A stretch of DNA of 64,000 nucleotides from Arthrobacter sp. ISL-5 (GCF_018613835.1 NZ_JAGGPM010000005.1:1-64000); one strand, 5' to 3'. Shown: positions 42,467 through 53,440, counted from the stretch's first letter. Notes: generated by a model not told the origin, from the sequence alone. Numbers and translations: made by a program.

Positions 42467-44101
42467 ATGAGCACACTCAGCTACGACGCCACCGGCGCCG
42501 CCCGGAAGGCTCTTGAGCAGCACCTGCCCGCCCTGGTGGAGGACCGGATCGCCACCCGCATCTTCGCGAAGGACCACACGCTGTGGGGTCCCGATGCTGA
42601 AGCCGAGTCCGCAGTCCGCCTGGGCTGGGTCGAGGCGGCCACCGTCGCACGGCCCCTCGTCGGCGGCATCCTGGAACTCCGCGATGCACTGAAGGCCGAC
42701 GGCGTTACGCGCATCGTCCTTTGCGGCATGGGCGGCTCCTCGCTCGCTCCTGAAGTCATCGCCGGCACCGCTGGCGTCGAGCTGACCGTGCTGGACAGCA
42801 CCGACCCCGAACAGGTCGGTGCTGCCCTCGCGGACCGTCTCGCCGAGACCGCGGTCGTGGTTTCTTCGAAGTCGGGTTCGACCCTTGAAACGGATTCTCA
42901 GCGGCGGGTCTTCGAGAACGCCTTCAACGAAGCCGGTATCGACGCCAAGAGCCGGATCATCATCGTGACCGACCCCGGTTCGCCGCTGGACAAGGCGTCC
43001 CGCGAGGCCGGCTACCGTGCCATCTTCAACGCGGACCCGAACGTGGGCGGACGCTATTCTGCCCTGACGGCCTTCGGACTCGTGCCCTCGGGCCTGGCCG
43101 GCGTCGACATCGAATCCTTCCTGGACGAGGCTGAGGAAGCCGCCGAAATCCTGAACGAGGACGCGCCCGAGAACATCGGGCTGGCCCTGGGAACGGCACT
43201 CGGCGGCACCAGCCCGCTGCGCGACAAGATCGTCATCGCCGAGGACGGCTCGGGCATCGTGGGCTTTGCCGACTGGGCCGAGCAGCTCATCGCCGAATCC
43301 ACCGGCAAGCTCGGCACCGGCGTCCTGCCCGTCGTTGCCGGCACGTCCGCACCGGAGGTTACCTCGGGCGCCGAAGACGTACTCGTGGTGCGGCTCGTGA
43401 GCCCGGATGCCGACGTCGAACTCGGCGAAAACGAGGTTGCCATCGCAGGCGGACTCGCCACCCAGATGATGGTGTGGGAGTTTGCCACGGCGGTGGCCGG
43501 CCGGCTCCTGGGTATCAACCCGTTTGACCAGCCCGACGTCGAAGCAGCCAAGGTCGCCGCCCGCGGCCTGCTGGATGCGCAGCCGGAACCAACGCCCGCA
43601 GCCTTCGTTGACGGTGCCATCGAAGTCCGCGGTGGCGACTGGCTCGGCGGCTCGGCCACCGCGGCCGAAGCCGTTTCCGCGCTGCTCGGTCAGTTGGGCA
43701 GCAGCGGCTACCTCAGTGTTCAGGCGTACTTTGACCGGCTGGCATATGCGCGCCTTGAGGGCATCCGCGACGAACTGGCTGCAGTAAGCGACCGTCCGGT
43801 CACCTTCGGCTGGGGACCGCGCTTCCTCCACTCGACCGGGCAGTTCCACAAGGGCGGCCCCGCCATCGGCGTATTCCTGCAGGTCACGGCGGCTTCCAGC
43901 AAGGACCTTGCCATTCCGGACCGCCCGTTCACTTTCGGCGAGCTGATCACGGCGCAGGCGGCCGGCGACGCGCAGGTGCTGAGCGAACACGGCCGCCCGG
44001 TCCTGCGCCTGCACCTCACCGACCGTGCAGCCGGTGTGGCCCAGTTCCAGGAGATCGTTTCCGCGCTTGCCGGCCAGGCAACATCCGTCACTGAAAGCTA
44101 A
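42467..44101 (+). CDS. pgi: Glucose-6-phosphate isomerase
   Basis: 544 aa. Sugar-isomerase signatures include LCGMGGSSLAPEVIAGT, VVSSKSGSTLETDSQRR, the active-site segment STGQFHKGGPAIGVFLQVT and a C-terminal tail. It interconverts glucose-6-P and fructose-6-P. Its placement inside the pentose phosphate operon, 6 bp after tal, lets fructose-6-P from transaldolase and transketolase return to glucose-6-P for Zwf. Confidence 0.94.
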   Translation: MSTLSYDATGAARKALEQHLPALVEDRIATRIFAKDHTLWGPDAEAESAVRLGWVEAATVARPLVGGILELRDALKADGVTRIVLCGMGGSSLAPEVIAGTAGVELTVLDSTDPEQVGAALADRLAETAVVVSSKSGSTLETDSQRRVFENAFNEAGIDAKSRIIIVTDPGSPLDKASREAGYRAIFNADPNVGGRYSALTAFGLVPSGLAGVDIESFLDEAEEAAEILNEDAPENIGLALGTALGGTSPLRDKIVIAEDGSGIVGFADWAEQLIAESTGKLGTGVLPVVAGTSAPEVTSGAEDVLVVRLVSPDADVELGENEVAIAGGLATQMMVWEFATAVAGRLLGINPFDQPDVEAAKVAARGLLDAQPEPTPAAFVDGAIEVRGGDWLGGSATAAEAVSALLGQLGSSGYLSVQAYFDRLAYARLEGIRDELAAVSDRPVTFGWGPRFLHSTGQFHKGGPAIGVFLQVTAASSKDLAIPDRPFTFGELITAQAAGDAQVLSEHGRPVLRLHLTDRAAGVAQFQEIVSALAGQATSVTES

Positions 44102-44116
44102 GGCACCGAACCAACC

Positions 44117-45676
44117 ATGCCAGAAACCCTGAACGGCAGAAGGTCAGCAGGCAGGAACGGGAACCCGCTGCGGGATCCCCGGGACCGCCGCCTGAACCGG
44201 ATCGCCGGGCCGTCCTCGCTCGTGCTCTTCGGAGTCACGGGGGATCTTGCCCGCAAGAAGCTCATGCCCGCTGTCTACGACCTCGCCAACCGTGGGCTGC
44301 TGCCGCCCAGTTTTGCCCTGGTGGGCTTTGCCCGCCGGGCGTGGGATAACGAGGACTTCGCCGCCGAGGTGAAGGATGCCGTGATTGCGTACTCCCGTAC
44401 TCCTTTTGATGAGGCGGTCTGGAACCAGCTCTCCGAGGGCATCCGCTTCGTGCAGGGCGAGTTCGACGACGATTCCGCGTTTGAGCGGCTCGGCGAGACC
44501 ATCAAGGAACTCGACGAGAACCGCGGCACCCGCGGGAACCACGCGTTCTACCTGTCGATTCCGCCGAAGGCCTTCGAACAGGTCTGCCGGCAGCTCTCCA
44601 AGCACGGGCTGGCCCAGGCCGAGGGGGAGAAGTGGCGCCGGGTGGTGATCGAGAAGCCGTTCGGGCACGACCTGGAGTCCGCCCGGGCCCTGAACGACAT
44701 CGTCGAATCGGTGTTCCCGCCCGACGCGGTGTTCCGGATCGACCATTACCTGGGCAAGGAGACGGTGCAGAACATTCTGGCGCTGCGCTTCGCGAACCAG
44801 CTGTTCGAACCGCTCTGGAACGCGAACTACGTGGACCATGTGCAGATCACCATGGCCGAGGACATCGGCACCGGCGGCCGGGCAGGGTACTACGACGGGG
44901 TGGGCGCGGCCCGCGACGTGATCCAGAACCACCTGCTGCAGCTGCTGGCCCTGACGGCGATGGAGGAGCCCATCTCCTTCAACGCCGATGACCTGCGCGC
45001 GGAGAAGGAAAAGGTCCTCGCCGCGGTCAGGCTTCCGGAGGATCTGTCCACCCATTCGGCGCGCGGGCAGTTCGCCGGCGGCTGGCAGGGCGGCGAGCAG
45101 GTCCAGGGCTACCTCGAGGAGGAAGGCATCCCGGCCGACTCCACCACCGAGACCTTTGCCGCGATCCGGGTGGACATCAACACCCGGCGCTGGTCCGGGG
45201 TGCCGTTCTACCTCCGGGCGGGCAAGCGGCTGGGCCGGCGCGTCACCGAGATCGCGGTGGTGTTCAAGCGCGCCCCGAACCTGCTCTTCCGCGACCACGG
45301 CGAGGACGACTTCGGCCAGAACGCCGTGGTCATCCGGGTCCAGCCGGACGAGGGCGCCACGATCCGGTTCGGGTCCAAGGTCCCGGGCACGCAGATGGAA
45401 GTGAGGGACGTGACCATGGACTTCGGCTACGGGCACTCCTTCACCGAATCCAGCCCCGAAGCCTACGAACGGCTGATCCTGGACGTGCTGCTCGGGGAGC
45501 CGCCGCTGTTCCCGCGGCATGAGGAAGTGGAGCTGTCCTGGAAGATCCTGGATCCCTTCGAGGAGTACTGGGAAGGCCTCGGCGAGCAGCCCGAACCGTA
45601 CGCGCCCGGCAGCTGGGGCCCGGCCTCCGCTGACGAGCTCCTAGCCCGCGACGGACGAACCTGGAGAAGGCCATGA
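44117..45676 (+). CDS. zwf: Glucose-6-phosphate 1-dehydrogenase
   Basis: 519 aa. The NADP-binding motif GVTGDLARKKLMPAVYDL is near residues 39-56. The substrate/active-site block RIDHYLGKETVQNILALRFAN contains the catalytic His, and EKPFGHDLESA precedes it. It starts the oxidative branch, making 6-phosphogluconolactone. Its stop overlaps opcA by 4 bp. gnd is absent from this window. Confidence 0.96.
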   Translation: MPETLNGRRSAGRNGNPLRDPRDRRLNRIAGPSSLVLFGVTGDLARKKLMPAVYDLANRGLLPPSFALVGFARRAWDNEDFAAEVKDAVIAYSRTPFDEAVWNQLSEGIRFVQGEFDDDSAFERLGETIKELDENRGTRGNHAFYLSIPPKAFEQVCRQLSKHGLAQAEGEKWRRVVIEKPFGHDLESARALNDIVESVFPPDAVFRIDHYLGKETVQNILALRFANQLFEPLWNANYVDHVQITMAEDIGTGGRAGYYDGVGAARDVIQNHLLQLLALTAMEEPISFNADDLRAEKEKVLAAVRLPEDLSTHSARGQFAGGWQGGEQVQGYLEEEGIPADSTTETFAAIRVDINTRRWSGVPFYLRAGKRLGRRVTEIAVVFKRAPNLLFRDHGEDDFGQNAVVIRVQPDEGATIRFGSKVPGTQMEVRDVTMDFGYGHSFTESSPEAYERLILDVLLGEPPLFPRHEEVELSWKILDPFEEYWEGLGEQPEPYAPGSWGPASADELLARDGRTWRRP

Positions 45677-46614
45677 TTGTAGATCTCCCGAACACCACCA
45701 CCTCCAAGGTCTCCAAGAAGATCATGTCCCTGCGGGAGCAGGGCGGCGTGATCGCCCTCGGACGGGTGCTCACCCTCGTGGTGGTCACCAAGTCCGGGCT
45801 GGAGGAGGAGGCCATCGAGGCCGCGAACGAGGCCAGCCGGGAACACCCCTGCCGGATCATCGTGCTCGCGGACGCCGGCTCCGCCGCGCCCAACCGGCTC
45901 GATGCCCAGATCCGTGTGGGCGGGGACGCCGGCGCCTCCGAGGTCATCGTGCTCCGCGGCTTCGGGGAACTGGCCGAGGAAAGCGAATCCCTCGTCGCCG
46001 CGCTGCTGCTGCCGGACGCGCCGATCGTGGCCTGGTGGCCGCACGGCGCGCCGAAGAACGCCAGCGAAACCTCGATCGGCCGGATCGCGCACCGGCGCAT
46101 CACCGACTCCGCGAACGAGGCCGAGCCCCAGGTTGCGCTCGAGAACATCCGCAACACCTACAAGGCCGGCGACACCGACCTCGCCTGGACCCGCCTGACC
46201 AACTGGCGCATCCAGCTCGCCGCCGTCCTGGACCAGGTGGATTCCTCGCCCGTCACGGCCGTGGCCGTGGAGGGCGCGTCCGACTCCCCCAGCACCATCC
46301 TGCTGGCGGCGTGGCTGACGCTGTCCCTCGACGCGCCGGTAACCATCGTTGCCGATCCCGCAGGAACCGGTATCCGGCGGGTCCGGCTCTGCAGGGCCAG
46401 CGGCGACGTGCAGCTGTTCCGCCCCGGGCTCTCCGTTGCCGAACTGACCCAGCCGGGCCAGCCCGCGCAGCGGATCTCCCTGCCGCGCCGCAGCCTGCGG
46501 GACTGCCTCGCCGAGGAACTCCGCCGCCTGGATCCCGACGAAGTGTTCGGCGAAGTGATTACTATTGGACTGCCACGTACCAATCTAAGGAGTGTCCGAC
46601 CCAGTGAGCGCTGA
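45673..46614 (+). CDS. opcA: Glucose-6-phosphate dehydrogenase assembly protein OpcA
   Basis: 313 aa. The actinobacterial OpcA domain includes GRVLTLVVVTKSGLEEEAIEAA, PDAPIVAWWPHGAPK, IGRIAHRRITDS and DLAWTRLTNWRIQLAAVLDQ. It is needed for correct assembly and redox activation of Zwf, to which it is coupled by overlapping codons. The 3' end overlaps the pgl start by 11 bp. Confidence 0.94.
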   Translation: MIVDLPNTTTSKVSKKIMSLREQGGVIALGRVLTLVVVTKSGLEEEAIEAANEASREHPCRIIVLADAGSAAPNRLDAQIRVGGDAGASEVIVLRGFGELAEESESLVAALLLPDAPIVAWWPHGAPKNASETSIGRIAHRRITDSANEAEPQVALENIRNTYKAGDTDLAWTRLTNWRIQLAAVLDQVDSSPVTAVAVEGASDSPSTILLAAWLTLSLDAPVTIVADPAGTGIRRVRLCRASGDVQLFRPGLSVAELTQPGQPAQRISLPRRSLRDCLAEELRRLDPDEVFGEVITIGLPRTNLRSVRPSER

Positions 46615-47422
46615 CCCCAGAGTAAGCATCCATCCAGACTCATCCGTACTCATGGCCGCCATTGCGGCCCGCCTGATCACCAAGCTTGTGGATGTCCAGG
46701 ACCGATTCGGTGAAGCAACGGTGGTGCTGACCGGGGGCACGGTGGGCATCGGCACGCTCAAGGCCGTGGCAGACTCACCCGCTGCGCCCGCCGTGGACTG
46801 GGCCAAGGTGAACTTCTGGTGGGGCGACGAGCGTTTCCTCGGGTCCAAGGACCCGGACCGCAACACGCTCCAGGCGCACGAAGCGCTGTTGAAGCACATC
46901 GACGTTGATCCGGACCGCATCCACGAACCGGGTTCGACCGACGAGTTCGAGACCCCTGAGCAGGCAGCCGAGGACTATGCGCGCCGGCTCGGCGAGGCCG
47001 CGGCCGCCGAGCACGCCGCGGACACCTCAGATGACAGGCCCGAGAATCCGGGCAACCTTCCCCGTTTCGACGTTGTCCTGTTGGGCGTGGGGCCGGACGC
47101 GCACGTGGCGTCCCTCTTTCCGGAGCAGGGCGGCATCCGCGAAAAGGAGCGGACGGTTGTGGGAGTGCGGAACTCCCCCAAGCCGCCGCCCGAACGGATC
47201 TCGCTGACGCTTCCGGCGATCAACACAGCATCTGAAGTATGGATGGTGGTGGCCGGTGAGGACAAGGCCGGGGCAGTGGGCCTGGCCTTGGCCGGCGCCA
47301 ACCCCGTTCAGGTTCCCGCGGCCGGACCTGCGGGACGCTCGCGCACGCTCTGGCTGATTGACGAAAATGCTGCCGCGCGCGTGCCCCAGCAGCTAGTCCG
47401 GAAGGCCCCTGCTGGCTCGTAG
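46604..47422 (+). CDS. pgl: 6-phosphogluconolactonase
   Basis: 272 aa from GTG 46604 (MSADPRVSIH). AAGGAG at 46588-46593 gives a better spacing to this GTG than to the in-frame GTG at 46592. DevB/Pgl motifs are LTGGTVGIGTLKA, NFWWGDERFL, VVLLGVGPDAHVASLFPE and ISLTLPAINTASEVWMVVAGEDKA. It hydrolyses the Zwf product. It is the last gene of the operon, and its stop lies 30 bp inside the 3' end of convergent rbpA. Confidence 0.94.
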   Translation: MSADPRVSIHPDSSVLMAAIAARLITKLVDVQDRFGEATVVLTGGTVGIGTLKAVADSPAAPAVDWAKVNFWWGDERFLGSKDPDRNTLQAHEALLKHIDVDPDRIHEPGSTDEFETPEQAAEDYARRLGEAAAAEHAADTSDDRPENPGNLPRFDVVLLGVGPDAHVASLFPEQGGIREKERTVVGVRNSPKPPPERISLTLPAINTASEVWMVVAGEDKAGAVGLALAGANPVQVPAAGPAGRSRTLWLIDENAAARVPQQLVRKAPAGS

Positions 47423-47770
47423 CCTTCGCAATGCTCCAGCCAGGACGTCCTCGGCGTCTTGGCTGGAGCGTCTTTCTTTAACGTATTCCAGATGCGTTTT
47501 GAAGCCGTCTTCCGCCGTTTCCTTAGCGGGCGCTACGCCCGGAGTCCGCGACGCCGGCCTGCCGCACCGGCGGCAGTCCCAAGTAGCGGGAATCTCCTCT
47601 TCGGGCAGCTTAACGAAAACAGGCCGCGTCTCATGTCCCAGGGCGCACCAATAGGAGACACAAATACGCGGCAAAAGCTCACCGAGCGGGTCATCGCCTT
47701 GGTTCTTCAATCCGGCTCCCTGTGTGACACCCACCCGGGTGCCCCGGAATCCTGAAGTGGAATGCACCAT
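47393..47770 (-). CDS. rbpA: RNA polymerase-binding protein RbpA
   Basis: 125 aa, the usual size. The RbpA core has ICVSYWCALGHETRPVFVKLPEEE, IPATWDCRRCGRPASRTP (cysteines around the core) and the C-terminal sigma-interaction helix TAEDGFKTHLEYVKERRS. RbpA stabilises open complexes of the primary sigma factor holoenzyme in actinobacteria. The gene is monocistronic and convergent with pgl, overlapping it by 30 bp. Confidence 0.95.
   Translation of the reverse strand: MVHSTSGFRGTRVGVTQGAGLKNQGDDPLGELLPRICVSYWCALGHETRPVFVKLPEEEIPATWDCRRCGRPASRTPGVAPAKETAEDGFKTHLEYVKERRSSQDAEDVLAGALRRLRASRGLPD
47433..47469 (+). terminator. pgl operon terminator inside rbpA coding sequence
   Basis: The stem GCTCCAGCCA-G-GACG (47433-47447) pairs with CGTC-T-TGGCTGGAGC (47455-47469), with one mismatch and a 7-nt loop, followed by GTCTTTCTTT. 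It lies 11 bp after the pgl stop and within the antisense C-terminal codons of rbpA. Confidence 0.85.
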
Positions 47771-47853
47771 GGGAACTCCTCGCTTCTAATGGCTGCGCTG
47801 CCGTTAGGTCCAACAGCCAGTTTAGTGCGGAGTTGCCGGTGGCGGCAGGGTAA

Positions 47854-47896
47854 AGGCCCGGGCAAGTCCGGAACAGATCCGAACTCGCCCGGGCCT
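47854..47896 (-). terminator. secG terminator
   Basis: AGGCCCGGGC (47854-47863) pairs with GCCCGGGCCT (47887-47896). A partly paired inner region carries AGT-CCGG / CCG-ACT. It lies 22 bp downstream of the secG stop on the minus strand and ends with T-rich TTTACCC. Confidence 0.65.
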
Positions 47897-47918
47897 AAAA
47901 GGCAAGGGGTCTTCCAAG

Positions 47919-48176
47919 CTAGGAGTCAGCCACACCCGTGAACCGCATCAGCAGGCCGAGCGCGATGATCACGGCGCCCCAGGTGATGCCAAGGATGACG
48001 GTGAACCTGTTCAGGTTCTTTTCCGCGACGCCTGAAGAGCTCAGGCCGGAACTCATTCCGCCGCCGAACATGTCCGACAGACCGCCGCCACGTCCCTTGT
48101 GGAGCAGGATGAGCAGCGTCAGCAGCAGGCTGGTGATGCCCAGGAGGATCTGCAGAATGACATGAAGAACGTCCAC
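47919..48176 (-). CDS. secG: Preprotein translocase subunit SecG
   Basis: 85 aa. Two hydrophobic helices (about 4-25 and 60-78) flank the conserved loop LHKGRGGGLSDMFGGGMSSGLSSSGVAEKNLNR, of which HKGRGGGLSDMFGG is the SecG signature. It is part of the SecYEG channel. It lies 48 bp after tpiA on the same strand, the usual actinobacterial order. Confidence 0.93.
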   Translation of the reverse strand: MDVLHVILQILLGITSLLLTLLILLHKGRGGGLSDMFGGGMSSGLSSSGVAEKNLNRFTVILGITWGAVIIALGLLMRFTGVADS

Positions 48177-48224
48177 GACGGCCTTTCGAGGGTAGGAAAT
48201 ACGGGAGTCTTGCCGGTGTCCGGA

Positions 48225-49040
48225 CTAGTCCGTCACAAGGTGACTCTCGAACCTGACAATATTAGCAAACTCAGCCGGATCGAGGCTGGCGCCGCCTACG
48301 AGCACGCCGTCGACGTCGCGTTCCTTGAGGATGGCTGCGGCGTTGCTTGCTTTGACGGAGCCGCCGTACAGCAGACGCACCTTGGCGGCGACGTCCGTGT
48401 CGAAGAGCTCAGCGAGCTCGGCACGGATGGCTGCGCACATTTCCTGGGCGTCCTCCGGGCCGGCAACTTCACCGGTTCCAATGGCCCACACGGGTTCGTA
48501 GGCGACGACGAGTTCTGCAGCCTGCTCCGCGCTGATTCCGGCAACGTTGGCGCGGAGCTGGTCGAGGGTGTGCTGGACGTGGGTGCCGGCCTGGCGGATT
48601 TCCAGGCCCTCGCCGACGCAGAGCATCGGGGTGACGCCATGGCGGTAGGCGGCCTTGACCTTGGCGTTGAGAACGTCGTCGGACTCGTTGTGAACGGTGC
48701 GGCGTTCACTGTGCCCCACCAGGACGTACTTGCACCCGAGCTTGTTCAGGAACTGGCCTGAAATGTCCCCCGTGTAGGCGCCGGAGTCGAACTGGGACAG
48801 GTCCTGCCCGCCGTACGCGATGTCGAGTTCGTCGCCCTGGACCAGCGTCTGGACGCCGCGGAGGTCGGTGAAGGGCGGGAAGACCACAACTTCCACGCGG
48901 CTGTAGTCGTGCTTGGCGTCGGACAGGGTCCAGGCCAGCTTCTGCAGGAGGGTGATGCCCTGGACGTGGTCCATGTTCATCTTCCAGTTGCCCGCAATGA
49001 GAGGGGTGCGGTCAAAGGTGCCGTTAGTTGACGTTGTCAC
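48225..49040 (-). CDS. tpiA: Triosephosphate isomerase
   Basis: 271 aa. The catalytic residues are all present: Lys in GNWKMN, His in [10 protein letters not shown] and Glu in [15 protein letters not shown]. The phosphate loop is YGGSV and VGGASL. It interconverts dihydroxyacetone-P and glyceraldehyde-3-P. A strong terminator separates it from pgk upstream, so it may also have its own promoter. Confidence 0.96.
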   Translation of the reverse strand: MTTSTNGTFDRTPLIAGNWKMNMDHVQGITLLQKLAWTLSDAKHDYSRVEVVVFPPFTDLRGVQTLVQGDELDIAYGGQDLSQFDSGAYTGDISGQFLNKLGCKYVLVGHSERRTVHNESDDVLNAKVKAAYRHGVTPMLCVGEGLEIRQAGTHVQHTLDQLRANVAGISAEQAAELVVAYEPVWAIGTGEVAGPEDAQEMCAAIRAELAELFDTDVAAKVRLLYGGSVKASNAAAILKERDVDGVLVGGASLDPAEFANIVRFESHLVTD

Positions 49041-49084
49041 GTGTTCTCCAAAAAGTGCAGGTCAAATGTGCTTGTCAGATAAAA

Positions 49085-49134
49085 CAGCCGGCACGGCGCC
49101 TTCCTGCATGCGGAGGAAGGCGCCCTGCCGGCTG
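49085..49134 (-). terminator. Terminator between pgk and tpiA
   Basis: CAGCCGGCA-C-GGCGCCTTCCT (49085-49105) pairs with AGGAAGGCGCC-C-TGCCGGCTG (49114-49134). That is 20 bp with a single mismatch and an 8-nt loop. On the minus strand it is followed by TTTTATC, a classical intrinsic terminator. Confidence 0.85.
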
Positions 49135-49142
49135 GTGTGCTT

Positions 49143-50369
49143 CTAGCGGTCCAGGACGCTCAGGCCCGGGAGTTCCTTGCCTTCAAGGTATTCCAGGCTG
49201 GCGCCGCCGCCGGTGGAAATGTGCCCGAACTGGTCATCCGCGAAACCGAGCGTGCGGACGGCAGCGGCCGAGTCTCCGCCGCCCACCACGGTGAAAGCGT
49301 CCGACTCCGTCAGCGCCTGCGCGATGGCACGGGTGCCCGCCGAGAACGCCTCGAATTCGAACACACCCATGGGTCCGTTCCAGAACACGGTCTTGGCGCC
49401 CTTGATCCGCTCGGCGAACGCCTGCGCGGACTCCGGGCCGATGTCCAGGCCCATGCCCTGCGCGCCGAACCGGCTGCTTTCGATGGCGTCTGCACTGACA
49501 GTCTCGTGGTCCGCGTCCGCGGCGAATTTCGCGGCCACCACAACATCGGTGGGCACCACGAATTCCGTGCCTGCGTCGGCAGCACGCTTCAGATAATCCT
49601 GAACCACGGGGATCTGGTCCTCTTCCAGCAGGCTGCCGGCCACTTTGTGGCCCTCGGCTGCGAGGAAGGTGAACAGCATGCCGCCGCCCACGAGGATGGT
49701 GTCAGCCTTGCCGATCAGGTTGTTGATGACGGCGAGCTTGTCGGAAACCTTCGAGCCGCCGAGTACCACGACGTAGGGGCGCTGGGTGTCTGCCGTCAGC
49801 TTGCGCAGCACCTCCACCTCCGTGTGGACGAGGTCGCCCTGGTACGACGGAAGCCGCGTGGCGACGTCGTAAACGCTGGCGTGCTTGCGGTGCACGGCAC
49901 CGAAAGCATCGTCGACATAGGCGCCGTTTTCCCCGGTCAGGGCCACCAGCTCATCAGCAAAGGCGCCGCGCTCGGCGTCGTCCTTGCTGGTCTCGCGGGC
50001 GTCGAAACGCACGTTCTCGAGCACCAGGACCTGGCCGTCCTGCAGCGAAGCGGAGAGCTCCTTGGCCGACGGTCCTACGATGTCCTCCGCGAGGGATACC
50101 GGAAAGGAGGCCAGCTCAGCCAGGCGCGTGACGGCAGGCTTGAGCGAGTATTTTTCTTCCGGGGCGCCCTTGGGGCGGCCCAGGTGGGCTGTTACCAGCA
50201 CGCGGGCACCGGCGTCCGTGAGCTTTCCCAGTACTGGCAGTGAGGCCCTGATGCGGCCGTCGTCAGTCACTGTAGAGCCGTCGAGCGGCACATTCAGGTC
50301 ACTTCTGACCAGAATGTACCGCCCGCGGACACCTTCAGCGATCAGTTCGTTGAGGGTGTGAAATGTCAT
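49143..50369 (-). CDS. pgk: Phosphoglycerate kinase
   Basis: 408 aa from ATG 50369. PGK marks are [62 protein letters not shown] and the C-terminal [11 protein letters not shown]. It makes ATP and 3-phosphoglycerate from 1,3-bisphosphoglycerate. It lies 10 bp downstream of gap. Confidence 0.96.
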   Translation of the reverse strand: MTFHTLNELIAEGVRGRYILVRSDLNVPLDGSTVTDDGRIRASLPVLGKLTDAGARVLVTAHLGRPKGAPEEKYSLKPAVTRLAELASFPVSLAEDIVGPSAKELSASLQDGQVLVLENVRFDARETSKDDAERGAFADELVALTGENGAYVDDAFGAVHRKHASVYDVATRLPSYQGDLVHTEVEVLRKLTADTQRPYVVVLGGSKVSDKLAVINNLIGKADTILVGGGMLFTFLAAEGHKVAGSLLEEDQIPVVQDYLKRAADAGTEFVVPTDVVVAAKFAADADHETVSADAIESSRFGAQGMGLDIGPESAQAFAERIKGAKTVFWNGPMGVFEFEAFSAGTRAIAQALTESDAFTVVGGGDSAAAVRTLGFADDQFGHISTGGGASLEYLEGKELPGLSVLDR

Positions 50370-50379
50370 GAAGCTAACC

Positions 50380-51423
<1,044 letters not shown>

Positions 51424-51556
51424 CTAGTTGAGCGGGCATTCAAGCCAACTAACAGATCCCGCACGCCATTGGGCAGAGATAATTACCAGATCGGAGGGCG
51501 ACCAGCCACATTGCTGAAGGCTAACCGCCTTCCGTGATCCATCTTACGTTTAAGAA

Positions 51557-51586
51557 GGTCCGCCCCCGCAAGTGCGGGGGCGGACC
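51557..51586 (-). terminator. sodA terminator
   Basis: GGTCCGCCCCCGCA (51557-51570) is the reverse complement of TGCGGGGGCGGACC (51573-51586). Effectively it is a stem of 12 bp with a CAAGTG loop, followed on the minus strand by TTCTTAAACG. It lies 71 bp past the sodA stop and separates sodA from gap. Confidence 0.8.
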
Positions 51587-51656
51587 GTCCACGATTCGGC
51601 CCTAAAGCAACCGAATGTGAAGTTTGTTACTGGTGCGTGTACGGCGGATCACACTG

Positions 51657-52280
51657 TTAGAGCGTGATCAGTCCGGTGGCGTTGGCGCGGGCCGCGGCAA
51701 AGCGCTGCGCGACATCAGCCCAGTTGACGATGTTCCAGAAGGCCTTGACGTAGTCAGCCTTGACGTTGACGTAGTCGAGGTAGAAGGCGTGCTCCCACAT
51801 GTCGAGCATCAGCAGAGGGGTGGTGCCCAGTGCGACGTTGCCCTGCTGGTCATAGAGCTGTTCGATGACCAGGTTTCCGCCAATGGGTTCGTAGGCGAGG
51901 AAGCCCCAGCCGGAACCCTGCAGGCCGAGGGCGGCTGCGGAGAACTGGGCGCGGAACGCGTCAAAGGAGCCGAAGGCGTCGTCGATGGCTGCAGCCAGCT
52001 CACCTTCCGGCTTGTCCCCGCCGTCCGGCGAGAGGTTGTTCCAGAACACGGAGTGGTTGATGTGACCGCCGGTGTGGAAGGCCAGGTCCTTGGAAAGCCG
52101 GTTGATGTTGGCGAAATCACCCTTGTCGCGGGCGTCTGCGAGCTGGGCCAGGGCGTTGTTGGCGCCCGCCACGTAGGCAGCGTGGTGCTTGCTGTGGTGC
52201 AGCTCCATGATCCTCGCTGAGATGTGGGGCTCCAGCGCTGCGTAGTCGTAGCTGAGTTCGGGCAGAACGTACTCGGTCAC
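51657..52280 (-). CDS. sodA: Superoxide dismutase (Mn/Fe family)
   Basis: 207 aa from GTG 52280, which has GGAGG 5 nt upstream (an extension to 52337 is unlikely). The metal ligands are His in [13 protein letters not shown] and INHSVFW, and Asp/His in [16 protein letters not shown]. The [14 protein letters not shown] segment resembles the Mn type more than the Fe type, though this needs testing. It removes superoxide in the cytoplasm. It is monocistronic between whiA and gap. Confidence 0.94.
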   Translation of the reverse strand: MTEYVLPELSYDYAALEPHISARIMELHHSKHHAAYVAGANNALAQLADARDKGDFANINRLSKDLAFHTGGHINHSVFWNNLSPDGGDKPEGELAAAIDDAFGSFDAFRAQFSAAALGLQGSGWGFLAYEPIGGNLVIEQLYDQQGNVALGTTPLLMLDMWEHAFYLDYVNVKADYVKAFWNIVNWADVAQRFAAARANATGLITL

Positions 52281-52459
52281 AAAATCCTCCAATGTCGTGG
52301 ACAGTTTGTCCGGTTCGGTAACTCTCGGATTGTGCATCCGGATGACGGGTCACCCGGAAGTCTGCGGTGGCGGGTCCCCTGCGGACCACCCTCCACGAGC
52401 CGTAACTCCCGGGCCGTCCAAGGTATTTCCGCCACCTGGTCTTGATTCTAGGGGCGCAT

Positions 52460-53440
52460 TTACTCGTCCAGCATTTCCGGCGTCACATTGGCATCCGTGC
52501 CGGGAATGCCGAGGTCGGTGGCGCGTTTGTCCGCCATGGCCAGCAGGCGCCGGATGCGGCCGGCGATTGCGTCTTTGGTCATGGGCGGATCGGCGAGCCG
52601 GCCGAGCTCGTCGAGGCTTGCCTGTTTGTGGGCCACCCGGAGCTCCCCGGCGTACTTCAGGTGCTCCGGGACGTCGTCGCCGAGGATTTCCAGGGCCCGG
52701 TCCACACGGGCTCCTGCGGCGACGGCCGCCTGCGCCGAGCGGCGCAGGTTGGCGTCGTCGAAGTTCGCGAGCCGGTTGGCGGTGGCGCGGACTTCCTTCC
52801 GCATGCGGCGTTCTTCCCACACCATCAGGGCGTCGTGGGCGCCCATCCTGGTGAGCAGCGCCGCGATGGTGTCGCCGTCCCGGATCACCACGCGGTCCAC
52901 TCCCCTGACCTCACGGGCCTTGGCCTGAATGCCAAGCCGCCTGGCGGCGCCGACGAGGGCCAGCGCCGACTCCGGTCCGGGACACGTGACCTCCATGGAC
53001 GAGGACCGGCCGGGTTCCGTGAGCGATCCGTGCGCCAGGAAGGCGCCGCGCCACACGGCCTCGGCGTCGGCGGCAGAACCGTTGACCACCACCGAGGGAA
53101 GCCCGCGCACCGGGCGGCCGCGGGTGTCGAGGAGACCGGTCTGCCGCGCCAAGGCCTCGCCGTCCCGGACCACCCGCACCACGTAGCGGTTCCCGCGGCG
53201 AAGCCCGCTGCCGGACACGACGATGATTTCGCTCTGGTGTCCGTAGACTTCGGCGATGGCGGCCCGCAGCCGCCGTGCCGTGGAGGCCAGGTCCACTTCG
53301 GCCTCGATGACAATCCGCCCAGAAATGATGTGCAGCCCGCCGGCGAAGCGGAGCATGGCCGACACTTCAGCCTTCCGGACCGATGACTTCTTTATGTCCA
53401 GGCGGGACAGTTCTTCCTTGACTGATGCTGTCAGTGCCAT
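52460..53440 (-). CDS. whiA: Sporulation/cell-division regulator WhiA
   Basis: 326 aa. The N-terminal degenerate LAGLIDADG endonuclease-like domain ([20 protein letters not shown]) is followed by a C-terminal [36 protein letters not shown]. WhiA controls cell-division genes with WhiB in actinobacteria. It closes the conserved group rapZ-yvcK-whiA, 9 bp after yvcK. Confidence 0.95.
   Translation of the reverse strand: MALTASVKEELSRLDIKKSSVRKAEVSAMLRFAGGLHIISGRIVIEAEVDLASTARRLRAAIAEVYGHQSEIIVVSGSGLRRGNRYVVRVVRDGEALARQTGLLDTRGRPVRGLPSVVVNGSAADAEAVWRGAFLAHGSLTEPGRSSSMEVTCPGPESALALVGAARRLGIQAKAREVRGVDRVVIRDGDTIAALLTRMGAHDALMVWEERRMRKEVRATANRLANFDDANLRRSAQAAVAAGARVDRALEILGDDVPEHLKYAGELRVAHKQASLDELGRLADPPMTKDAIAGRIRRLLAMADKRATDLGIPGTDANVTPEMLDE

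Noticed and set aside
41327..44014. Open frame of 895 codons antisense to tal and pgi
   Set aside because: The opposite strand encodes tal and pgi with complete motifs. High-GC codon bias makes such empty antisense frames; the product has no recognisable domains.
44144..45520. Open frame of 458 codons antisense to zwf
   Set aside because: Shadow of zwf, which is complete on the plus strand.
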